The position numbers were made by a program, and so were the translations under genes. The notes under the pieces were generated by a model, which saw only the letters and a program-made list of their open reading frames with translations, searched no databases and was not told the DNA's origin. A stretch of 64,000 bases of DNA from Candidatus Zixiibacteriota bacterium (GTDB lineage Bacteria > Zixibacteria > MSB-5A5 > GN15 > FEB-12), in the NCBI GenBank assembly GCA_017999435.1, contig JAGNLV010000001.1:1086746-1150745 (forward strand), given 5' to 3'. Positions 38,903 through 47,558 of the stretch are shown piece by piece; position 1 is the stretch's first letter; the number at the start of each line of letters is the position of its first letter.

Positions 38903-39132
38903 TTTCGGTAATAACGGATCGGCGGAGGGCAATTCAACAAAAACTCTCGGAAAAACCGAGGCCCATCCGCGCGGATGCCGCGGTCGCGAAGAGCCGGCAG
39001 ACCGCCCGATGGTCGGCATCGACCAAAATGGTCGATGTAACATGCTGAAAAACAACAGCTTGGCGCCTCCCTGACGGCCGCGGGGAGCTCGCGGGAAGGC
39101 GGGGCGGGGACGTTTTTTTTTGCCGATTACCG

Positions 39133-39162
39133 TTGCTCGGGATTCGAATCGATGCGTATATT
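39133..39162 (+). promoter_or_regulatory. Sigma70-like promoter for the KamA-family gene
   Basis: TTGCTC at 39133-39138, 18-base spacer, TATATT at 39157-39162. Leaves a leader of about 165 bases before the ATG at 39335. Confidence 0.5.
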
Positions 39163-39334
39163 TTTTGAGAAGCCAGGCCTTTTCGATTCGAGGTGATTCC
39201 GGCGGTATCCCGCCGGTTGCGGTTCACGCGCTGGACCCGACCAGATCGATTTCGAACCTTCCGATTGCGGCTGCACGCGGCACGGCCTGGCTGACATCCT
39301 CCGTCTGGAGGCAATCGTGAAAGGAGAGCCGACC

Positions 39335-40522
39335 ATGGCAGCGATGCAAATGGGAGCACGGGCCCCGGGGCAGCAGGGGAAGCGCACACGGGTCAAGTAC
39401 ATCCTCTCCATCGACAAACTCACGCAATTATCCGAGGCCGAGCGCACCGCGCTCAAGGAAGTGGCGCGGCGTTACGCCTTCCGCACCAACGACTACTACC
39501 TCGGCCTGATCGACTGGTCGGATCCGCATGATCCCATCCGCCGGTTGGTCATTCCGGCCGTCGGGGAGTTGCGACAGTGGGGTCATCTGGACGCCTCCAG
39601 GGAGGGGAAGGTCACGGTGCGCAAGGGGGTTCAGCACAAGTACAGCAGCACGGTGCTTCTCCTCGTCAACGAGGTATGCGGCTCCTTCTGCCGGTACTGC
39701 TTTCGCAAACGGCTGTTCATGAACGGAAATGACGAGGCGGCGTACGACATCCGCCCGGGGATCGAGTACCTCCGCACCCGCCCGGAAGTCAACAACGTCC
39801 TGCTGAGCGGGGGTGACCCGATGATACTTTCGACGCCGCAGTTGGACGGGATTCTCACCGCGCTGCGGAGCATCGCGCACATCCGCATCATTCGGATCGG
39901 GTCAAAGATGCCGGCCTTCAATCCTTACCGGTTCCTCGACGACGATGAGTTGTTCGCGATGCTCCGGCGCCATTCGCAACCTGACCGCCGCATCTACCTC
40001 GTATGCCATTTCGACCATCCGCGCGAGCTGACGCCCGAGGCGCGCGAGGCGGTCCGGCGCGCTATCGAGGCCGGCCTCATCTGCGTCAACCAGAACCCCA
40101 TCATTCGGGGGGTGTCGGATGATCCGGAGGTGATGGCGGAGTTGTGGAACGAGTTGTCCTACATGGGGATCCCCCAGTACTACGTATTCCAGGGCCGTCC
40201 GACCGCCGGCAATGAGCCGTACGAGGTCCCGCTGGTCGAGGCGTACTGCAGCATCGAGAGGGCGAAGAGGAAATGCTCGGGGCTCGCCAAGCGCATCAAA
40301 TTCTGCATGTCGCACGAATCGGGCAAGGTCGAAATCATCGGGGTCGACCACCGGCATGTCTATCTGAAATATCACCGGGCCAAACATTACCGCGACGAAC
40401 AGCGCCTGCTCGTGTGCCACCGCAACGACCAGGCGTACTGGCTCGATCAACTGAAGCCGGTCGAGGGATACCGGAACGAGTACTACTCCGATCAGGGATT
40501 GCGGCTGTACGGCTTTTCGTAG
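39335..40522 (+). CDS. KamA-family radical SAM protein (lysine 2,3-aminomutase-like)
   Basis: 395 residues from the ATG at 39335 (AAGGAGAG six bases upstream); an upstream GTG at 39317 is less likely. The radical SAM cluster ligands are C115, C119 and C122 in CGSFCRYC, with the KamA-type continuation FRKRLF, the GGDP motif (NVLLSGGDPMIL) and PLP/lysine-site stretches such as IRIGSK and NQNPIIRGVSDDPEV. It carries a distinctive C-terminal extension (KYHRAKHYRDEQRLLVCHRN). It could act on free lysine or on an EF-P-type protein lysine; neither a lysine fermentation operon nor efp is adjacent. Monocistronic with its own promoter and terminator-like hairpin. Confidence 0.87.
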   Translation: MAAMQMGARAPGQQGKRTRVKYILSIDKLTQLSEAERTALKEVARRYAFRTNDYYLGLIDWSDPHDPIRRLVIPAVGELRQWGHLDASREGKVTVRKGVQHKYSSTVLLLVNEVCGSFCRYCFRKRLFMNGNDEAAYDIRPGIEYLRTRPEVNNVLLSGGDPMILSTPQLDGILTALRSIAHIRIIRIGSKMPAFNPYRFLDDDELFAMLRRHSQPDRRIYLVCHFDHPRELTPEAREAVRRAIEAGLICVNQNPIIRGVSDDPEVMAELWNELSYMGIPQYYVFQGRPTAGNEPYEVPLVEAYCSIERAKRKCSGLAKRIKFCMSHESGKVEIIGVDHRHVYLKYHRAKHYRDEQRLLVCHRNDQAYWLDQLKPVEGYRNEYYSDQGLRLYGFS

Positions 40523-40555
40523 GGCCACCCATCCCCATCGCGGATCCCGTGAATG

Positions 40556-40587
40556 ACGGCTGTCGCAGGGCAGCCGTTCTGCTTTGG
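40556..40587 (+). terminator. Terminator-like hairpin after the KamA-family gene
   Basis: ACGGCTG / CAGCCGT with an 8-base loop, followed by a weak T-rich stretch (TCTGCTTT). Moderate strength. Confidence 0.5.
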
Positions 40588-40607
40588 CCGGAGAGCGTGC
40601 TTTCCCC

Positions 40608-40637
40608 TTGGTGTTCGCGCTAAAATAGGTATCTTTG
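40608..40637 (+). promoter_or_regulatory. FCB-type promoter candidate
   Basis: TTG at 40608-40610, 19 bases, then TATCTTTG at 40630-40637. This fits the Bacteroidetes-style TTG / TAnnTTTG arrangement. It precedes the fibre-like gene by 87 bases. Confidence 0.4.
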
Positions 40638-40724
40638 TCTGGCATTACAGCCTGATGAACAACAGGTTCCCTGCCGAAGCTGAACATATGCAGCAGGATC
40701 AAGCTCTCAACATTGAGGTGTAGT

Positions 40725-43028
40725 ATGCGCAGAGGTCTCGTCTCCTGGGCGGCGCTGCTGTGCGCGGGCATCATCGCCGGCCGCGCGGCGGCGGTTCCAC
40801 CCACGATCAGCTACCAGGGCCGTCTCACCGACGGCGGTGCGCCGGTGCCGGACAATACGTATGAAATCGTCTTTCGCATCTACGCAGCCGACGCCGGCGG
40901 CAGCCCCCTGTGGCTTGAGACACAGGAAGTGGCGACCGCGGACGGGCTGTTCACCGTGCTCCTCGGTTCGGTCGCGCCGATCGGCGAGGGCGTGTTCGAC
41001 GGATCGGTGCGGTATCTCACCATGCAGCAGGAGGGCGCGGCCGAATCGGCGCCGCGCATCCCGATAGTCAGCGTGCCGTACGCGATGACGGCCGGGAGCG
41101 TGGAGGGAGCGGCAGCCGACTGCAGCGACTGCGACACGATCTTCCTCAACGCGATCGGGCCGGACGAACTCCGGGCCGCGGTCGACACGGCGCTCAAGGT
41201 GACCGACACCGGCGCGGCGGCGCGGGTGGGCCTGCGGGCTCGCCTGGAGACGTCCACGACCGACACGGTGTCCGCCATTCGGGGGATCGCCTACAACGGC
41301 GGCTCCGGGCGAACGCAGGCGGCGTCGTTCGACGCCACGGGCGAAGGCGGGGGACCGGTGCACGGAATCAACGTGCAGGCGACGGGGAACGGCAGCAGCT
41401 ACACGACCATGGGTGTGACGGCGCAGGCGACTAATGACGCCGCCGGGACGGCGCGCGGCGGGTACTTTGCGGCGACGAACGACGGCTTCGGCGATCATGT
41501 CGGAGCGATCGGGCAGAGTTACAGCCCCAACACGAGCGCTGCCAAGAGCATCGGACTATGGGGCAATGCCCGGCATTACGGGATAGGCCGGTGTGTCGGG
41601 GGAATGTTCGCCGCCGCCGACGGCGCCAACACGTTCGGGGTGGATGCCTCGGCCACGTCGGCCAATGCCGACTCGACGTGCGCTGTCCGCGGCTACGCCA
41701 AGAATTCGGCGACCGGAGGGACGTCCGATGCGATCGGGGGAGTCTTCATCGCCGACTCGGCCGGAACGGCATGGAAATGGGGGTCGATTGGCTTGGCCTA
41801 CGGCGGCAGCAGAGAAGCCACCGGCGTGTACGGCTGGGCTGAGACAAACGCGACTGTATCCAGGGCCACAGGAGTCTTCGGGCAAGCTTCGAACACCGGT
41901 CCCGGGGACACACAGGGAGGTTACTTCTGGGGACACGGCGAGTCCGGCGACACCTATGGGGCGAAGACTTTTGGCTACTCTACGACGGGCAGTGTCTCTG
42001 GCCTCTACGCACACGGATCCGTCACCGACAACGTCTACCCTGTCTACGGCGTGTATGGCCGGGTCGACAATTACAGCTCCGGCAGCTTCAACTCCGAGGC
42101 CTACGCCGGGTATTTCGAGAACTGTGTCTACAACGCCTCCAACGCCTACGGGCTGTACGGCCATGTCTACGACGTCCAAGGCATCTACGCCTGTTACGGG
42201 GTCGTCGGCCGCACAGCCCACACTGGCTCCGGCTCCAGCATTGCCGGCAGTTTCGAGACCGACTCGACGGGAACAGGAACAGCTTACGGCGTGCGGGCCA
42301 GCGGCCTGTCCAAAGGTTCGGCGCCGGCCTACGGCGTGTATGGCTCGGTGGCCAGCCGGGGGAACGGCAATCTCTACGCCGGCTACTTCAAGGTCTCCGA
42401 CTACGGCACCGGATTGCGCTACGGGGTGTACGCGAGTTCCAGCGTCTCCGGATACGCCGGCTACTTCAGCGGCGACGTCCGGGTGACCGGCGACCAGGTG
42501 GTGGTCGGGTCCAAGAGCGCGGCGGTGGAGGTGGAACCGGAGGATTATCGGCTGGTCTACTCGCAGGAGTCGCCCGAGTGCTGGTTCGAGGATTTCGGCG
42601 AGGGGCAACTGGTCAACGGCCGGACCCATGTGGAGCTGGATCCGGTATTTCTGCGGACAGTCACGGTCAGCGCGCAGCACCCGATGAAAGTGTTCATCCA
42701 GTTGAACGACCCGGACTGCAACGGCACGGCCGTGGTGCGGGGGATGACCGGGTTCGATGTAATCGAACTGCAAAACGGGCAGGGGAGTGCTTCGTTCACC
42801 TACCGCGTGGTAGCCAAGCGCAAAGGGTACGAAGACGTGCGGCTGGCGCAGATGCCCGGGCAGACGCCGGAGGAGGTGGAGGCGGAGGCGAAGCAGGCGG
42901 AAGCCCGGCTGCAGACCGAGGAGGAACAGGCGGCGCAGAGGGAAATTGCCGAAAGGGATCGGCTCGCCCAGATCCGGCAGGAAGAAAGGGAGCGGCAGGA
43001 AGCGCGGCCGTTCGGGGATCGCGATTAG
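40725..43028 (+). CDS. Exported fibre-like protein with GVYG/AGYF repeats
   Basis: 767 residues from the ATG at 40725 (GAGGTG upstream). Signal peptide (LVSWAALLCAGIIAGRAAA). Residues 28-125 form a tail-fibre-like module (ISYQGRLTDGGAPVPDNTYE ... PYAMTAGS). Residues about 170-600 contain many short repeats, GVYG or GVxA alternating with GGYF/AGYF about 20-25 residues apart, as in trimeric beta-structured fibres. After SGYAGYFSGDVRVTGDQ comes a C-terminal module (SPECWFEDFGEGQLVNG, TYRVVAKRKGYEDVRLAQ) found at the ends of similar surface proteins, then a charged helix (EEQAAQREIAERDRLAQIRQ). Probably a surface fibre or adhesin; self-trimerisation is inference. Confidence 0.78.
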   Translation: MRRGLVSWAALLCAGIIAGRAAAVPPTISYQGRLTDGGAPVPDNTYEIVFRIYAADAGGSPLWLETQEVATADGLFTVLLGSVAPIGEGVFDGSVRYLTMQQEGAAESAPRIPIVSVPYAMTAGSVEGAAADCSDCDTIFLNAIGPDELRAAVDTALKVTDTGAAARVGLRARLETSTTDTVSAIRGIAYNGGSGRTQAASFDATGEGGGPVHGINVQATGNGSSYTTMGVTAQATNDAAGTARGGYFAATNDGFGDHVGAIGQSYSPNTSAAKSIGLWGNARHYGIGRCVGGMFAAADGANTFGVDASATSANADSTCAVRGYAKNSATGGTSDAIGGVFIADSAGTAWKWGSIGLAYGGSREATGVYGWAETNATVSRATGVFGQASNTGPGDTQGGYFWGHGESGDTYGAKTFGYSTTGSVSGLYAHGSVTDNVYPVYGVYGRVDNYSSGSFNSEAYAGYFENCVYNASNAYGLYGHVYDVQGIYACYGVVGRTAHTGSGSSIAGSFETDSTGTGTAYGVRASGLSKGSAPAYGVYGSVASRGNGNLYAGYFKVSDYGTGLRYGVYASSSVSGYAGYFSGDVRVTGDQVVVGSKSAAVEVEPEDYRLVYSQESPECWFEDFGEGQLVNGRTHVELDPVFLRTVTVSAQHPMKVFIQLNDPDCNGTAVVRGMTGFDVIELQNGQGSASFTYRVVAKRKGYEDVRLAQMPGQTPEEVEAEAKQAEARLQTEEEQAAQREIAERDRLAQIRQEERERQEARPFGDRD

Positions 43029-43061
43029 CGTTCGGCGATTGACGGGCAGGACGGAGGCAAG

Positions 43062-43095
43062 ACGCGGCCGGCGATAACGCCGGCCGCGTTGTCGT
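43062..43095 (+). terminator. Terminator-like hairpin after the fibre-like gene
   Basis: Perfect 12-bp stem ACGCGGCCGGCG / CGCCGGCCGCGT, loop ATAA, then TGTCGTC. Strong stem, weak T-run. Confidence 0.65.
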
Positions 43096-43154
43096 CAGGA
43101 GCGGCTCGCTAAGTCGAGCGGGCAAAGAAGACCGAGCTATTCGTCCCTTTTCGC

Positions 43155-43182
43155 TTGGCGGGGGGCTGAAATGGGGTATACC
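43155..43182 (+). promoter_or_regulatory. Sigma70-like promoter for the C39-like/dockerin gene
   Basis: TTGGCG at 43155-43160, 16-base spacer, TATACC at 43177-43182. It overlaps an upstream in-frame ATG (43171), which argues that translation starts later, at 43273. Confidence 0.5.
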
Positions 43183-43272
43183 TTTAATTGTCATCAGTTC
43201 ATCTATCCGGGACGTGTCCTCATGGCCGTTACAGAAGCTGTCGGTTTTCCGATGGCTGTTCGGAGGTGCACG

Positions 43273-44973
43273 ATGAACCAACGCAGGTGTCGATTCGCGT
43301 ATGCGGAGACGATCTCCGCGCTCTTGGCCGTGATTTTCGCGGTCGCCCCAGTATTCGCCCAGCAGAGCACAACCGGCCCCGAACCGCCGCCCGGCATCGA
43401 TCGCGGGCTGGCGCCGCCCGTACGGGGGACGGTGGTGCTGGACGTAACGGCGTACCTCTGGCACCACGGGTGCGGCCCGACAGCCGCCGGCATGGTGATG
43501 GGGTACTGGTCGATGAACGGGTACGAACAGCTGGTCAAATATGGCGTGCCGGCTATGATTGCCGGCGATCACGGGGATTCGGTGTGCGGCGCTCCGATCG
43601 GCGACCACTACCACGATTACTCATGCCCGATCGACGGCGGGAGTCCGATTCCGGACATGTCGGAGCTCGGGGGGGCGCATACGAGCGACTGCATCGCGGA
43701 CTTCATGAGAACATCCTGGAGCGCCGCCTACAACCTGTACGGGTGGAGCTGGTTTGTGGACGTGGGGCAGGCGCTGCTGGCTTACCCTCCGTACGCGGAT
43801 CCGACCTACACGCATTTTCGGATGCGGGAGCTGGATTTCTCGAGCGTGTCGTTTACCGACTACAAGGCGGAGATCGACGCGGGGCGACCGACCGTATTCC
43901 TGGTGGACACCGACGGCAACGGGGTGACGGATCACTTCGTGACCGGAATTGGCTACTCGGAAGACCCGCCGAAGTATGGGGTGCACGACACGTGGGACCA
44001 GTCGATCCACTGGTACTTGTGGCGTGCCATTGCCCCCGGCGTGAGCTGGGGAATATACGGCATGCATTTTTTCGGCCCGGCTGTCAGTTTCTCCGCTGCC
44101 CCGCGCTTCGGGGATATCTCGCTCGAGGTCCAGTTCACGGGGCAATCGTTTGATCCGCCAGATTCATGGCAGTGGGATTTCGGCGATGGCCAGTCCTCCT
44201 CGGTGCGATCCCCCAGCCATCAGTTCACCGCCCCGGGGATTTACGATGTCTCGCTCACGGCAACCTTCGCCGGCGAGCCGATTTCCTCTCTGCGCGAGGA
44301 TTTCATTATTGCCTTGGCCGACTCGCTTGCCGGTCAGGATCAATTGGTCGAGGGCGGCAGCGAAGTCGAAGTCGTGATTTCGGCCTCGAACACGGTCCCG
44401 CTCAAGGAGATACTGATTCCCCTGTCGTACGCGGGGACACTCGACCTGACCCTGGTGTCGTTCTCGACTGCGGGTTGTCGGACAGACTATTTCGAATCGA
44501 CCGGCTATTTTGATTTCGCGCCGGGACGGGATCAGGCGACGATCTACCTCATCAGTTCAACCGCAGGTACTTCGCCGGAGCTTGCAGGCGGGAGTGGCCC
44601 CGTGGTCAGGCTCACGTTTTCCACCGGCTCGGCGGGGCCGGGGGATTCGGCGGTTATAAGTATGTCCGGGTATTCGACGTACTCTCCGCGATTCTCCGGT
44701 TCTCTGCTGGCCTACACGCCGAAGACCTTATCCCCGGTCCTCAGGTATGCGGAGTGCTGCGTAGGTGAACGTGGCGATGTGGACGGCGACGGGTCAGTCA
44801 AGATTTCCGATGTCACCGCCCTGGTCTCGTACTTCTTCCGGGATGGAGAACCGCCGGCGTGCAATGACGAGGCGGACAGTGACGGCAGCGGAGTTCTGAA
44901 CATCGCCGACCTCACGTATCTGATCGGCTACCTGTTTCGGGGCGGACCCGTACCGGCGCTGTGTCCGAGATGA
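43273..44973 (+). CDS. Secreted C39-like peptidase with PKD, cohesin-like and dockerin domains
   Basis: 566 residues from the ATG at 43273, preceded by GGAGGTG; the frame is open to 43171 but that start falls inside the promoter. Signal peptide ends near VFAQQ. Residues about 50-260: C39/papain-like domain with C67 in HHGCGPTAAGMVMGYW, H221 in TDHFVTGIGY and an Asp in VHDTWDQ. Residues about 280-345: PKD domain (WQWDFGDGQSSSVRSPSHQF). About 350-490: cohesin-like beta-sandwich (VEVVISASNTVPLKEILIPL). C-terminus: dockerin pair (GDVDGDGSVKISDVTALVSY, NIADLTYLIGYLFRGG). Exported; substrate unknown. A cohesin-like and a dockerin domain on one chain could mediate assembly. Confidence 0.82.
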   Translation: MNQRRCRFAYAETISALLAVIFAVAPVFAQQSTTGPEPPPGIDRGLAPPVRGTVVLDVTAYLWHHGCGPTAAGMVMGYWSMNGYEQLVKYGVPAMIAGDHGDSVCGAPIGDHYHDYSCPIDGGSPIPDMSELGGAHTSDCIADFMRTSWSAAYNLYGWSWFVDVGQALLAYPPYADPTYTHFRMRELDFSSVSFTDYKAEIDAGRPTVFLVDTDGNGVTDHFVTGIGYSEDPPKYGVHDTWDQSIHWYLWRAIAPGVSWGIYGMHFFGPAVSFSAAPRFGDISLEVQFTGQSFDPPDSWQWDFGDGQSSSVRSPSHQFTAPGIYDVSLTATFAGEPISSLREDFIIALADSLAGQDQLVEGGSEVEVVISASNTVPLKEILIPLSYAGTLDLTLVSFSTAGCRTDYFESTGYFDFAPGRDQATIYLISSTAGTSPELAGGSGPVVRLTFSTGSAGPGDSAVISMSGYSTYSPRFSGSLLAYTPKTLSPVLRYAECCVGERGDVDGDGSVKISDVTALVSYFFRDGEPPACNDEADSDGSGVLNIADLTYLIGYLFRGGPVPALCPR

Positions 44974-45105
44974 TCGGAAACTCGCTGATCGTTGGCCGCG
45001 GACGCTCTGTCCGGATCGCCGCTCGCCGCGAGGCGGGGCCGGACGGTGCGACCTTGATCGGATATTTCAGTGTAGTGACCTCTGCAGTGAGAGTTTGCGG
45101 CGAAG

Positions 45106-45867
45106 TTATTCCCTGTGAATCAGGTTAGCTGATGCCTGGGCCGATGGCAGGATGAGCACGTCGGCAACGGTGACGTGGGGCGGGCGATCGGCGACCCAGA
45201 CAACCGCCTCCGCAACATCATCGCCGCTCAGCGGCGTGAACCCCTGGTAGACCTTGGCGGCTCGCTCGGTGTCGCCGTGGAAGCGGACCTCGGAGAACTC
45301 GGTGCGGACGGCGCCGGGGTCGACGGTCGAGACCCGGATGGGGGTGTCGACCAGATCGAGGCGCAGTCCCTTGGTGAGGGCATCGACGGCGAATTTGGTG
45401 GCGCAGTAGACGTTGCCGTTCGGGTAGACCTCGCGGCCGGCGATTGACCCTATATTAATGAGGTGGCCGCGCCTGCGGGCGACCATACCGGGGATGACCG
45501 CCCGGCTGACCCACAGGAGGCCTTTCACGTTGGTGTCGATCATCTCCTCCCAGTCCCGGTAATCCCCCTCGTGCAGTTTGTCCAGGCCGCGGCTGAGGCC
45601 GGCGTTGTTGACCAGAATGTCAATTTCCGACCACGGATGAGGGAGGCCGGCGATCGCCGCGTTGACGGCTGTCCGGTCCCGAACGTCGAGTTCCAGCACA
45701 TGCACATCGGTTCCGAGCCGGGAGACAAGTTGTCTGAGCCGGTCGACGCGCCGGGCGGCCAGCACGAGGCGGGCGTGGCGGGCGGCAAATTTACGGGCGC
45801 AAGCCTCGCCGATCCCGGACGAAGCGCCGGTAACCAGCACGATCTTGCCGGTGAGATCCTGAGACAT
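45106..45867 (-). CDS. Short-chain dehydrogenase/reductase (YdfG-like)
   Basis: NAD(P)-dependent oxidoreductase of the classical SDR family, 253 residues. Cofactor motif TGASSGIGEA, structural NNAG, catalytic Ser in NIGSIAG and YxxxK in VYCATKFAVDAL, with the PG motif STVDPGAVRTEF. An arginine after beta-2 (LAARRVDRL) suggests NADPH preference. Closest in style to serine/3-hydroxy acid dehydrogenases, but the substrate cannot be told. AGGAGTTCT precedes the ATG. Monocistronic, convergent with the peptidase gene. Confidence 0.93.
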   Translation of the reverse strand: MSQDLTGKIVLVTGASSGIGEACARKFAARHARLVLAARRVDRLRQLVSRLGTDVHVLELDVRDRTAVNAAIAGLPHPWSEIDILVNNAGLSRGLDKLHEGDYRDWEEMIDTNVKGLLWVSRAVIPGMVARRRGHLINIGSIAGREVYPNGNVYCATKFAVDALTKGLRLDLVDTPIRVSTVDPGAVRTEFSEVRFHGDTERAAKVYQGFTPLSGDDVAEAVVWVADRPPHVTVADVLILPSAQASANLIHRE

Positions 45868-46209
45868 AGAACTCCTCGCAAGCAGATGGTGTCAATCCTC
45901 CGCAATGTAGGTGTCCGGTCGGGGAACGTCAATGCCCCCACCGGCGGATTCGGGGGCGGATAGGGGGCGAAAAGCGATTCGGTATCGGGGGAAAGCCACA
46001 GCGGCCGAGGAGACCGTCTCGCCAAACGATTATTAAGTTATTATCTAATAATGTTTTAATTCTGACGAAGAGTTTGTGGCCGGAGGGAATCGTTGGCAAG
46101 GCTTATGCGCAGAAGGAACCGGAAAAGAGTGAATTCAAGTCCGTTTCAACCCGATACATGATATGTGGACCGGTCTCGGGTGGACGGATGCAACCGGGAG
46201 ACTGGCGCC
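45868..46209. other. AT-rich divergent intergenic region with palindrome
   Basis: About 340 bases between the divergent SDR and 52-residue protein genes. Around 46027-46062 the sequence is far more AT-rich than the surroundings and contains TTATTA TC TAATAA (palindromic, 14 bases), which may hold a promoter -10 or a protein-binding site. No gene seen. Confidence 0.5.
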
Positions 46210-46368
46210 ATGACACAGAACAGCACGAGCGCGAAGAAGCGGTCGGTACGGAACGGTTTGCCGAAGAAGACGTACTGGCACCTGTACAGCCTGCAGAGCC
46301 TGGAGTCGGACAAGCTGGCGAAGATTGTGAACAAAATCCTGAGTCGGGAATATGTGCTGATTAAGTGA
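46210..46368 (+). CDS. Small basic protein, 52 residues
   Basis: Unrecognised. Starts at the ATG at 46210 with CGGGAG nine bases upstream; an in-frame GTG 45 bases earlier is less likely. The N-terminal third is basic (TSAKKRSVRNGLPKK), followed by an aromatic helix (TYWHLYSLQSLESDK) and KIVNKILSREYVLIK. No membrane segment. Codon use is like that of the neighbours. Possibly a small regulatory or ribosome-associated protein; this is a guess. Confidence 0.5.
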   Translation: MTQNSTSAKKRSVRNGLPKKTYWHLYSLQSLESDKLAKIVNKILSREYVLIK

Positions 46369-46377
46369 GATTTTAGC

Positions 46378-46406
46378 TTGACGCGGTCGCAAGGCGGGAG
46401 TAGTTT
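46378..46406 (+). promoter_or_regulatory. Sigma70-like promoter for the M23 peptidase gene
   Basis: TTGACG at 46378-46383, 17-base spacer, TAGTTT at 46401-46406, 90 bases before the ATG at 46496. Confidence 0.5.
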
Positions 46407-46495
46407 CGAAACTTATCGAGGATCAGACGCCCCGCTGTCCTCAGATACCCGACAACAGGATGCAGGACTTTGCAGCATGAGTGGATTGCGACAGC

Positions 46496-47401
46496 ATGTT
46501 TAAGAAGAAACTAACGTTCATGCTCATACCCCATTCGATGGGGATATCGCGGCAGGTACGGATACCGGTCGCGGCCATTTACCTGGCGGTCGGCGGCGTG
46601 ATGCTGCTGGTGTTCGCCAGTTTCTTTTTGTCGGCGGAGTTTTTTGCCGACAAGGTGGACGCCCGGGAGCTGGCCCGGCTGCGGGCCGAAAACGCGGCCC
46701 TGCACCGGCAGTTCGAGCAGTTGAAATGGAACCTCACCGAGGTGGAGACACGGTTCAGCCAGCTGGTGGACCGCGAGGTGAAGATCCGGTCGCTCTTCAG
46801 CTTACCCGAAATCGACCCGGCCGAGCGGCAACTGGGTGTCGGCGGTCCGGCGCCGCCCTCGGCGGCGATGATGTCGAATGTCCAGCGTGAGGCGACGGTG
46901 ACGGGCCAGCAGATCGACCGCCTCCTCACGCTCTCCAGTTTCGAGCTGGAGAAGTTCAACGAGGTCGAGGATGAGCTTCTGAAGCTCAGGGACCGCCTCG
47001 ACCACACGCCTTCGATCTGGCCCACCAACGGCTGGCTCTCCCGAGGATTCGGCATGAAATTCGACCCGTTCACGGGCATGAAGCAGATGCACCGCGGGCT
47101 GGATATCGCCAACCGGACCGGCACCAAGGTGATCGCGCCGGCGGCCGGCCGCGTCAAGTTTGTCGGGCAGAACGGCGGGATGGGCAACACGGTGGTGATC
47201 GACCACGGGTACGGTTTCGAGACGCGCTACGCACACCTATCGGATTTCCGGGTTAAGCGGGGGCAGCGGGTGGAGCGGGGCGACGTGGTCGGGCTGATGG
47301 GTTCGACCGGGTATTCGACGGGTCCGCACCTGCACTACGAGGTCCTCCGCAACGGCAAACACCTTGATCCGCGCGTGTTTATCCTGAACGACAACAGTTG
47401 A
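46496..47401 (+). CDS. M23-family membrane-anchored peptidoglycan endopeptidase
   Basis: 301 residues from the ATG at 46496. One N-terminal helix (VAAIYLAVGGVMLLVFASFF) anchors it in the inner membrane, followed by a coiled coil (LARLRAENAALHRQFEQL). The C-terminal LytM/M23 domain has intact zinc ligands: H199 and D203 in HRGLDIA and H280 in HLHYEV, with H278 as the other catalytic histidine. It therefore looks active, not an EnvC-type degenerate activator. It cuts peptide crosslinks in the cell wall. Followed directly by a strong terminator. Confidence 0.92.
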   Translation: MFKKKLTFMLIPHSMGISRQVRIPVAAIYLAVGGVMLLVFASFFLSAEFFADKVDARELARLRAENAALHRQFEQLKWNLTEVETRFSQLVDREVKIRSLFSLPEIDPAERQLGVGGPAPPSAAMMSNVQREATVTGQQIDRLLTLSSFELEKFNEVEDELLKLRDRLDHTPSIWPTNGWLSRGFGMKFDPFTGMKQMHRGLDIANRTGTKVIAPAAGRVKFVGQNGGMGNTVVIDHGYGFETRYAHLSDFRVKRGQRVERGDVVGLMGSTGYSTGPHLHYEVLRNGKHLDPRVFILNDNS

Positions 47402-47424
47402 TCGGCGGTCCCCGGCAAGCGAGG

Positions 47425-47451
47425 AGGCGTCCGGAGCCGGGCGCCTTTTTT
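47425..47451 (+). terminator. Rho-independent terminator
   Basis: Nine-bp stem (AGGCGTCCG / CGGGCGCCT, one G-T pair) with GAGC loop, then six T residues. Ends the M23 transcript. Confidence 0.9.
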
Positions 47452-47558
47452 CGTGGCCGATTGAACCGGGAACCGTCCCCTCCCCGCTCCTTCGCCGGCA
47501 CTCATGGAACTTTGGCCGGGGCATGCGGTTATACCTGACAAAGCGTACGGAGCAAGGC

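Noticed and set aside
39131-39156. tRNA T-arm-like GGATTCGAATC
   Set aside because: No acceptor stem, D-arm or anticodon arm can be folded around it; it lies inside a promoter spacer.
43171-43273. Longer N-terminus for the C39-like protein from 43171
   Set aside because: It would begin inside a good -35/-10 pair, and the signal peptide and GGAGGTG ribosome binding site support 43273.
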